Shown: positions 57,623 to 64,000 of the stretch, piece by piece
Layout of the letters: every line of letters starts with the position of its first letter
Position numbering within the stretch: the stretch's first letter is position 1
Source: Grimontia kaedaensis
GTDB taxonomy: Bacteria > Pseudomonadota > Gammaproteobacteria > Enterobacterales > Vibrionaceae
NCBI RefSeq assembly: GCF_023746615.1
Contig: NZ_CP082275.1
Location: 3,224,001 to 3,288,000, forward strand
Direction: 5' to 3'
DNA: 64,000 bases
Notes under the pieces: model-generated
Seen by the model: only the letters and a program-made list of their open reading frames with translations
The model's database searches: none
What the model was told of the DNA's origin: nothing
Translations under genes and position numbers: made by a program

Positions 57623-58552
57623 ATGAGCAACAATTCTGAAGCGCCCACTTTCCAATGGTCCTTACTACATCCTAAGTATTGGCACACCTGGATTGGTGTC
57701 GGGTTGATGTTCCTAATCAGTTGGATGCCTTATCGCCTGCAGCGCTTCCTTGGCCGGAAGCTTGGTTTGATGATCATGAAGTTCTTCAAGAGTCGCAAAA
57801 AGATTGCTTCGCGAAATCTGGAGCTTTGCTTCCCGGAGATGACAGGCGGTGAACGGGAAGCCCTGCTCAAGGAGAACTTCCAGAATATGGGCTTAGCGTT
57901 TTTTGAAACTTGTATGGCGTGGTTTTGGCCAGCATGGCGTATCAAGAAACACATGACATACGAAGGCTTTGAACAAATAGAAGCATTCAAAGCCAACAAA
58001 GAAGGTGTGCTAGTCGTTGCTGTGCACTCATTTAATTTGGAGCTTGGTGCCCGTGCGTTTGGGGTTCACTCCCCGGGTTACGGTGTTTACCGCCCTAATA
58101 CCAACCCGGTTTACGACTGGTTCCAATACCGTGGACGTACACGCGAAAACAAATGTATTGATCGTCGTGACGTGAAGCAGATGATCAAACGCCTTCGTCA
58201 AGGCGAGCTGGTTTGGTATGCACCGGACCATGACTATGGCCGTCACCGCTATGCGTGGGCACCACTGTTTGCGGTCGAAAAAGCCTGCACTACGACGGGT
58301 ACACACCTGCTTGCTTCTGCCAGCAAATGTAAAGTCGCTACATTCACCATCACACGAGACCGTGAAGGCACTGGCTATACCATGAGGCTGGACCCGCCGA
58401 TGGAGGCTTTCCCTTACGATGATGCCGAAGCCTCTGCGGTTTATACCAACAAGTTTGTGGAGCGCTCGATTATGCGTGCGCCTGAGCAGTACATGTGGCT
58501 GCACCGCCGATTCAAGAGTCGTCCTGAAGGCGAACCCTCACTATATGACTGA
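57623..58552 (+). CDS. lpxL: Lipid A secondary acyltransferase, LpxL type
   Basis: A 309-residue inner-membrane enzyme adding a secondary acyl chain to Kdo2-lipid IVA. The catalytic HX4E motif is HSFNLE (His135, Glu140). VYRPNTNPVYDWFQ and WYAPDHDYG are conserved blocks, and an N-terminal hydrophobic helix (about 22-38) anchors the protein. The C terminus APEQYMWLHRRFKSRPEGEP is closest to LpxL as I remember it; LpxM is the alternative. The chain length transferred cannot be read from the sequence. Confidence 0.86.
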   Translation: MSNNSEAPTFQWSLLHPKYWHTWIGVGLMFLISWMPYRLQRFLGRKLGLMIMKFFKSRKKIASRNLELCFPEMTGGEREALLKENFQNMGLAFFETCMAWFWPAWRIKKHMTYEGFEQIEAFKANKEGVLVVAVHSFNLELGARAFGVHSPGYGVYRPNTNPVYDWFQYRGRTRENKCIDRRDVKQMIKRLRQGELVWYAPDHDYGRHRYAWAPLFAVEKACTTTGTHLLASASKCKVATFTITRDREGTGYTMRLDPPMEAFPYDDAEASAVYTNKFVERSIMRAPEQYMWLHRRFKSRPEGEPSLYD

Positions 58553-58586
58553 CGTATCAAGGTGGTAGGACCTGCGAGTAATTCGG

Positions 58587-58620
58587 CAAAAAGCGGCACT
58601 GAACCAGTAGCCGCTTTTTC
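58587..58620. terminator. Terminator between lpxL and glnE
   Basis: AAAAAGCGGC / GCCGCTTTTT 10-bp stem with a 12-nt loop; A and T runs on both sides suit both convergent genes. Confidence 0.85.
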
Positions 58621-58660
58621 ATTTCCTAAGCTCTAGGCCCTTCTCTTCCTAGGACCTGTT

Positions 58661-61513
58661 TTACACAGGCTCCATCCACTCTTCCCAAGCTGCTTTCACC
58701 GCTTCGCGCTCTGCCATGAATGCACTGTCGTCCACTTCCACGGACGCATCAAGTAGGTTCAGACGATGAATTTCATCACGCATTGCAACATACGCATCGC
58801 GTAACGTCAGTGCCTGCGGTGTGCTGAGAATACCCGCTTGTGCCATGTCTTCAAGGATGCGTACGTTATCGCTCCAGCGGGTCAACGCAGGTTCGTCATT
58901 GGCATTCGCCAGCACGAAGAACTGAGTCATAAATTCAATATCAGTAATCCCGCCCGGATCCTGTTTGATATGGAATTTGTCCTTCTCTTTGCTACCAAGG
59001 TGGTCGCGCATTTTATGGCGCATCTCGACCACTTCCTTGCGAAGGGCATCGATGTCGCGCTCTTTCGTCAGCACGCGCTTTCGCACGTCCGCGAAACCTT
59101 TTGTCAGCAGCGCATCACCATAAACCAGACGGGTGCGAACCAGCGCCTGATGCTCCCAGGTCCAGGCTTCCTCGTTCTGATATTCCTCGAACGATTCGAG
59201 CGTTGTCACCAGCATGCCAGAAGCACCAGAGGGGCGAAGGCGGGTATCGATTTCATACAACACGCCTGATGCTGTGCGGGTAGAAAACAGATGGACGATA
59301 CGCTGAGCCAGTCGCAGATAGAATTGGCGGCTGTCTATCTCTTTCGGGCCGTCAGTGTAAGTGTTATCCGGGCAATCGTGCACAAACACCACGTCCAAGT
59401 CTGAGTTGTAGCCGAGCTCAATACCTCCCACTTTGCCGTAACCAATCACCGCAAAGCCACGCCCATCACGGCCGGATAGGTGAGATGGTTGCCCGTACTT
59501 TTCCGTCATCTGATACCAGGCCTGATTCACCACCGCTTCTACAATGGCTTCCGCCAGATAAGTTAAGTGGTCACTCACCTTCATCACCGGCAACACGTCA
59601 GCAATGTCAGCGGCGGCAATACGGAGCAACTGGGTTTGCTTGAATTGGCGGATATTCTCCATTTGCTGCTCCATATCCTCTTCCGGAATACGGGCGAGAA
59701 AATCAAACAGCTCGTTGCGGTATTGGTCGAGTGGCGTTGGATTGTAGAGGTGTTGCAGATCCAGAAGTTCATCCAGAAGGATGGGGTAATTCGAAAGTTG
59801 CTCTGCCACCATTGGGCTTGCGCTGCAAAGGCGCACTAATTGGGTGATTGCTCCATGGTGCTCATCAAGAAGTTCCAGATAGGTAGTCCGTGTAGCGATA
59901 CGGACCAGCAGTTTGAGCACCCGCTCAAGCACCGCCATTGCATCTGTACGGCACACAATGTGGCTGAGCATTATAGGCATCAGGCGGTTCACCACTTCAC
60001 GGCCTCGAGGGCCTAAAGTGCGTTTTGCTAACTCTTCTTTGAATCGCAGCAATGCTTTGGCCTGATCTTCAGCGCTTTGTGCCTGCATGTCGTTCAGGAT
60101 CTTCTCGACCAAGTCAGGATCCCGTGCAGCATCCCAGATCTCACTGAATTCAGCGCCGATCTTCTCTTCTTCGTTTTCCTCTTCGTCGCCAATCAGATTA
60201 TCGAAGATGTCGTGGACACCCTGCATGTGGAAAGCAATCTTCTCGCGAAGCGCGACCCACTCCGTTTCACCCATAGCCACGGCAAGACGCAACCTATCAC
60301 GATCGCTATCAGGCAAGGTTTGGGTCTGTTTATCACCAATGGCTTGCAGCAAATTCTCTACTCTACGCAGGTAGCGGTATGATGCTTCGAGCGTGTCAGC
60401 TTCCTTCTCTGGCAGCAGCTCCAGTTCGCGAATCGCATTCAAAGTGATAAAAAGGCCACGTTTACGCAAAATCGGATCGCGACCGCCTCGGATAAGCTGG
60501 AAAGACTGGACGATAAACTCGATTTCACGAATGCCCCCAGCACCAAGCTTAATGTTGTCTGTCAGGCCACGACGGCGCACTTCACTGCGGATCATCGCCT
60601 TCATCCGACGCAAAGACTGGATCGCACTGAAATCGATATATCGGCGGAACACGAAGGGGCGCAGCATCTGACGCAGAGTCTGGTAACAGGCAAACTGCTC
60701 TTTCCCCATCACCCGCGCTTTGATCATCGCGTAACGTTCCCAGTCACGCCCTTGTTCCTGATAGTAATCTTCAAGCGCAGCGAAGCTCATGACCAATGGG
60801 CCACTGTCGCCGAATGGGCGAAGGCGCATGTCGACGCGATAACAGAAACCGTCATAGGTTTGCTGATCCAACGCTTTGATCAAGCGCTGACCGAGACGGG
60901 TGAAGAACTGGGCATTGGCAATGCTGCGACGCGCGCCTTGCGTTTCGCCGTTCTCAGGGTATGTAAAAATAAGGTCGATATCAGAAGAGAAATTTAGCTC
61001 GCCACCGCCCAGCTTGCCCATACCGAGGATCAACATTGGTTGCGCGTTTCCGTCTGCATCACAGGGCGTTCCCCATTCATTGCAGCAGAAACGGTAAAGC
61101 CAGCCATAGGCTTCCATGATCGTGGCTTCTGCCAGTTTAGAGAGGTGGGCGAGACCATCATCAAGGGAAATGGTGTCGTTAAAGTCATGCCAAGCCAGCC
61201 AAACCATCTCACGTCGACGGAAGCGGCGAAGCTCACGCAGCAGGCTATTTTCATCCTGCTGGCTATCGAGTTGCTCTTTCAGCAGTTTTCGGTATTGCGC
61301 GATACGAAGACCGGAGCCGAGATTGTCCTTCAACCAAGGCAACAGGTTTTCGTCATGAAGCACCGATTCATTGATGAAGTCGCTCAGTGCCAATGTGCGG
61401 GAAAGGGTTTCCCTATCAGCACCTTGCCACTGTTCAAGGTTATCAGGCTGTTTTTCAACCAGAGTGTCGATAGCGCGGGTTGCACAAGTATCCAGTTCCG
61501 TGGGAAGCGACAT
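58661..61513 (-). CDS. glnE: Bifunctional glutamine synthetase adenylyltransferase / adenylyl-removing enzyme
   Basis: A 950-residue regulator of nitrogen assimilation that adds or removes AMP on glutamine synthetase according to PII state and glutamine. Two nucleotidyltransferase domains are visible. The N-terminal one (deadenylation) has GGGELNFSSDIDLIF, and the C-terminal one (adenylylation) has GGIELGYNSDLDVVF, each with its paired aspartates. The helical linker between them is full length. It stands alone between terminators. Confidence 0.96.
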   Translation of the reverse strand: MSLPTELDTCATRAIDTLVEKQPDNLEQWQGADRETLSRTLALSDFINESVLHDENLLPWLKDNLGSGLRIAQYRKLLKEQLDSQQDENSLLRELRRFRRREMVWLAWHDFNDTISLDDGLAHLSKLAEATIMEAYGWLYRFCCNEWGTPCDADGNAQPMLILGMGKLGGGELNFSSDIDLIFTYPENGETQGARRSIANAQFFTRLGQRLIKALDQQTYDGFCYRVDMRLRPFGDSGPLVMSFAALEDYYQEQGRDWERYAMIKARVMGKEQFACYQTLRQMLRPFVFRRYIDFSAIQSLRRMKAMIRSEVRRRGLTDNIKLGAGGIREIEFIVQSFQLIRGGRDPILRKRGLFITLNAIRELELLPEKEADTLEASYRYLRRVENLLQAIGDKQTQTLPDSDRDRLRLAVAMGETEWVALREKIAFHMQGVHDIFDNLIGDEEENEEEKIGAEFSEIWDAARDPDLVEKILNDMQAQSAEDQAKALLRFKEELAKRTLGPRGREVVNRLMPIMLSHIVCRTDAMAVLERVLKLLVRIATRTTYLELLDEHHGAITQLVRLCSASPMVAEQLSNYPILLDELLDLQHLYNPTPLDQYRNELFDFLARIPEEDMEQQMENIRQFKQTQLLRIAAADIADVLPVMKVSDHLTYLAEAIVEAVVNQAWYQMTEKYGQPSHLSGRDGRGFAVIGYGKVGGIELGYNSDLDVVFVHDCPDNTYTDGPKEIDSRQFYLRLAQRIVHLFSTRTASGVLYEIDTRLRPSGASGMLVTTLESFEEYQNEEAWTWEHQALVRTRLVYGDALLTKGFADVRKRVLTKERDIDALRKEVVEMRHKMRDHLGSKEKDKFHIKQDPGGITDIEFMTQFFVLANANDEPALTRWSDNVRILEDMAQAGILSTPQALTLRDAYVAMRDEIHRLNLLDASVEVDDSAFMAEREAVKAAWEEWMEPV

Positions 61514-61556
61514 CTGTGTTCTTTCCTTTGATATTTCTAGTTAACCTTAAAATATC

Positions 61557-61588
61557 ATAAAAAAAGCCCACACAATCGGTGGGCTTCC
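61557..61588 (-). terminator. Terminator of the chemoreceptor gene
   Basis: AGCCCAC / GTGGGCT stem followed by a seven-base T run on the - strand. Confidence 0.87.
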
Positions 61589-61605
61589 TCATTCCTAAAC
61601 GGAAA

Positions 61606-63204
61606 TCAAACCGCGAACTCTTTGATTTTCAGATCAAGCTGTTCTGCATTGCCCTGCATGCTTTCTGAGGTTTCGGCCAGCTCAGTCACCACAGTGACAG
61701 ATGCTTCCACCAGCTCTCGGACATTGGTCAGATTCTGGTTCATCTCATCAGCCACTGAGGCTTGCTGCTCTGCGGCGGTGGCGATATGGAAGTTCATATC
61801 GTTAATTTGGGAGATTTGCTCCACGATCAGGTTGAGCTCTTCGCCCGCTTTGCTGGCTGACTCTACGCTTTCCACCGCTTCCACCACGCTTTGCTCCATC
61901 AGGCCAACTGCCTGCTGAGCGGAAAACTGAAGCTGGGTGATCATATCCTGAATTTCTAAAGTCGCTTTCTGGGTGTTTTGCGCCAGGTTGCGAACTTCAT
62001 CTGCTACCACGGCAAAGCCACGTCCCATTTCACCAGCACGCGCTGCCTCAATCGCGGCATTAAGTGCCAACAGATTGGTTTGCTCTGAAATCCCTTGAAT
62101 GGTCACGACCACAGAACTGATTTTCTCAACGCGCTCTTCCACCTGATTGACCACGCTCGCTGACTCGCGGATATCATCAGACAGCTTGTTGATAGTCGAA
62201 ATCGTGTTGCTCACGTAATGCTGACCGTTTGCCACCTGTTCACGGGACGCTTCTGTCGCCTGTGAAGCTGCACGGGCATGGCCCGCAACATCTTGCACCG
62301 TAGAAGTCATTTCACTCATGGCTGACGCCAACTGGTCGATTTCACCGAATTGCTCTTTGGCAGATTCCCGAGTCTCATCCATGCTGATGCTCATCACCTC
62401 AGCCATATCAGACAATTCTTCCGAAGAGTGACGCTGCGTTTTAATCACGCTCGACAGTTGAATACGGCTTTTTTCCAGTTCACGTGCCAGCTCACCGAAC
62501 TCGTCTTTGCAGTCCATTACCACTGGCACACTCAGGTTCTTCTGAGCCATATTACGCATACCATCAATCAAGTAATTGATTTGGCGAATCATCAGGTTAG
62601 AGCCGCCCAACAGAATGATCATAAAGGCGACAATCATAAGCGCGGTTTGCCATGCCACCTGAATCAAATAAGCATTGTAGTATTGCTCAGCCGCGGAATC
62701 GGGTTGGGAGGAAATAGACAGCCAATCTGTATTTCCTACAGGTACCGCAATGCCATGACGCCCTTCGTTGGCAAGGTGGTAGGTGAATTCACCTTGAGTA
62801 TTTCGAATCACTTCTGTCAGCATGCGGCCATTTTCAAGTGGCAGGTTCAATCCATCAAAATTACGGATGCTTGGGTGCGCCAGGACTTCACCGGTTTTAC
62901 GATTGGTGAAGTAGATATATTGGTTAGTTTCGCTAGTCGCATTTTCTCGGCTCACCACACGCTGAAGCAGCGATGTGCCGTTCTCTTCTTTCAAAAGCTC
63001 TTTTGCCATTTCAGCACTTCGCAATGCCAGACTTTGGCTTTGCGCTTCAGTGACCTCACTGACAGAGTCCCGGAACGTATTGGCGTCCCACAGCTGTTTT
63101 GCCACCAATAGCAAGGTACTGAAAACCATTAAAAGAATGAGTTTGGGAACCAGTTTGATGTTGGCAGCGGCCTTTTCCCAGGGCCTGAATATCATCTGTG
63201 ACAT
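61606..63204 (-). CDS. Methyl-accepting chemotaxis protein
   Basis: A 532-residue transmembrane chemoreceptor. TM1 is at about 18-38. The periplasmic ligand domain of about 140 residues contains VSRENATSETNQYIYF and FDGLNLPLENGR, which suggest a single Cache-like fold. TM2 is at about 182-202 and HAMP at about 203-256. The signalling domain has the hairpin tip EQTNLLALNAAIEAARAGE followed by MGRGFAVVADEVRNLAQ. There is no CheR-binding pentapeptide at the C terminus. The ligand is unknown. Divergent from the channel gene at 63356. Confidence 0.93.
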   Translation of the reverse strand: MSQMIFRPWEKAAANIKLVPKLILLMVFSTLLLVAKQLWDANTFRDSVSEVTEAQSQSLALRSAEMAKELLKEENGTSLLQRVVSRENATSETNQYIYFTNRKTGEVLAHPSIRNFDGLNLPLENGRMLTEVIRNTQGEFTYHLANEGRHGIAVPVGNTDWLSISSQPDSAAEQYYNAYLIQVAWQTALMIVAFMIILLGGSNLMIRQINYLIDGMRNMAQKNLSVPVVMDCKDEFGELARELEKSRIQLSSVIKTQRHSSEELSDMAEVMSISMDETRESAKEQFGEIDQLASAMSEMTSTVQDVAGHARAASQATEASREQVANGQHYVSNTISTINKLSDDIRESASVVNQVEERVEKISSVVVTIQGISEQTNLLALNAAIEAARAGEMGRGFAVVADEVRNLAQNTQKATLEIQDMITQLQFSAQQAVGLMEQSVVEAVESVESASKAGEELNLIVEQISQINDMNFHIATAAEQQASVADEMNQNLTNVRELVEASVTVVTELAETSESMQGNAEQLDLKIKEFAV

Positions 63205-63355
63205 TCTCGGTGACTCCTTGATAGTTGCATCGCGTAAACTGCGATACAGTAAAGAGAAAGCAAGCGGAATAGGGTTAGGTATCTATCGAGAGTAAACTTC
63301 GATAGATATGCTGAGCCCTACAGAACTAACGGCAGCACAGGTTGTTTATTGAGTG

Positions 63356-64000
63356 ATGAGCGAGACCGAAACGAAAAACTTAGATCTGAATCCGATGGGA
63401 TTGTTGAGTCTGTTGCTTTCCTTTGTCTCACTTTGTGTGGTCACTACCATTTTATTGCTGCCTAAAAGCGATCCTCTTTATACCTTATTGCTAGGCATCG
63501 ATACGCTGATTTGTCTGATATTTTTGCTACAAATCGCCCTACATCTTCTTAAAAGTGATAACAAAGTCACTTATTTGAAAACGCATTGGATAGATATTCT
63601 CGCCAGCATCCCTGTGGTTGAAGCATTACGTTTCGCCCGCATTTTTCAAATATTCCGGGTCATCCGCCTTATTCAGCAAAGCCAGTCACTGCTCACCTAC
63701 ATGAACGAAAACCGCAATGAAACCACCATGGCGACCATTCTGCTATTACTAACGGTACTGGTTTCAACCGGATCTGCTGCGGTATTTGCGTTTGAAAGCC
63801 CCGCGATCGAAGCCAACATCACTAGCCTGACTGATGCTATCTGGTGGGTGTTTGTCACTATTTCTACCGTAGGTTATGGTGATTACTACCCTGTGACGCC
63901 AGCAGGGCGAGCCGTCGCGGTAATAGTGATTATGTGTGGTGTCGGTATTTTTGGTGCCATCACCGGCCTTGTGACTTCTTATGTCACCAAACCAGAGAAG
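63356..64000 (+). CDS. Potassium-channel-like ion transporter (3' partial)
   Basis: The first 215 codons of a voltage-gated-channel-like protein, running off the window end. The predicted order is S1 (about 16-38), S2 (about 44-64) and a segment HWIDILASIPVVEALRF. The S4-like helix RFARIFQIFRVIRLI has arginines every third residue. S5, the pore loop WWVFVTISTVGYGDYYPVT with the K+ filter TVGYGD, and S6 follow. It resembles KCNA-type bacterial channels such as Kch relatives. The start at 63356 is chosen from frame and context; a preceding GTG is possible. Whether a C-terminal RCK domain follows cannot be seen. Confidence 0.85.
   Translation, partial: MSETETKNLDLNPMGLLSLLLSFVSLCVVTTILLLPKSDPLYTLLLGIDTLICLIFLLQIALHLLKSDNKVTYLKTHWIDILASIPVVEALRFARIFQIFRVIRLIQQSQSLLTYMNENRNETTMATILLLLTVLVSTGSAAVFAFESPAIEANITSLTDAIWWVFVTISTVGYGDYYPVTPAGRAVAVIVIMCGVGIFGAITGLVTSYVTKPEK

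Noticed and set aside
62350..63111. 253-codon + strand frame opposite the chemoreceptor gene
   Set aside because: Shadow of the chemoreceptor; His-rich translation typical of antisense frames.

Overview
The window is a bacterial chromosome segment of the Vibrionaceae type. It carries the chitin-oligosaccharide gene cluster typical of vibrios, an rrn operon, and housekeeping blocks in the order I know from Vibrio (lptFG/pepA/holC/valS, rraB, arcA-argF, pyrBI-ridA, parCE-yqiA-cpdA-yqiB-nudF/tolC, hldE, glnE). Base composition looks close to 50% GC, which by eye fits Grimontia or Enterovibrio better than a typical Vibrio. The genus is an inference only.

Layout. 1-9955: end of an ABC importer for chitin oligosaccharides, then cytosolic enzymes (GH9 glucosaminidase, GlcN/GlcNAc kinase, GH20 hexosaminidase, chitobiose phosphorylase, hexosamine phosphomutase), all on + and closely spaced. 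10058-17301: a small MliC-like lipoprotein, an exported GH20 chitobiase, a two-component system, and a GlcNAc/glucose-type PTS IIBC gene. Together these cover periplasmic cleavage of chitobiose, monomer uptake and cytosolic phosphorolysis. 17517-22910: rRNA operon on - (16S-23S-5S, no spacer tRNA) with its promoter and terminator; 23268-23354 is tRNA-Leu(CAA). 23537-31446: RDD protein, lptG/lptF, pepA, holC, valS. 31655-40319: signalling and envelope genes (a histidine kinase translationally linked to a REC-DUF3369-GGDEF*-EAL protein, a probably Fur-controlled DUF2061 protein, a DUF898-M48 peptidase pair divergent from a MarR-GNAT protein, rraB). 40628-45850: arginine and pyrimidine genes arcA, argF, pyrB, pyrI, ridA. 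45933-64000: idi, plsC, topoisomerase IV and its neighbours, tolC, hldE, lpxL, glnE, a chemoreceptor and the start of a K+-channel-like gene.

Most interesting non-coding signals. (1) Two 264-bp copies (about 96% identical) of a palindromic element with 23-bp terminal inverted repeats. One sits 24 bp upstream of the MliC-like gene. The other lies between a two-box ArgR operator and argF. (2) A pyrBI control region with a promoter like that of E. coli, including the AATTTG start-site motif, a pause hairpin and an attenuator, but with a leader reading frame that has no stop and runs in frame into pyrB. (3) An Arg-rich leader peptide candidate ahead of arcA. (4) TTAAC-repeat motifs shared by the promoters of the two-component system and of the PTS gene next to it. 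(5) Nested inverted repeats upstream of the chitobiase gene and of the DUF898-M48 pair. No phage, integron, CRISPR array or full insertion sequence was seen.
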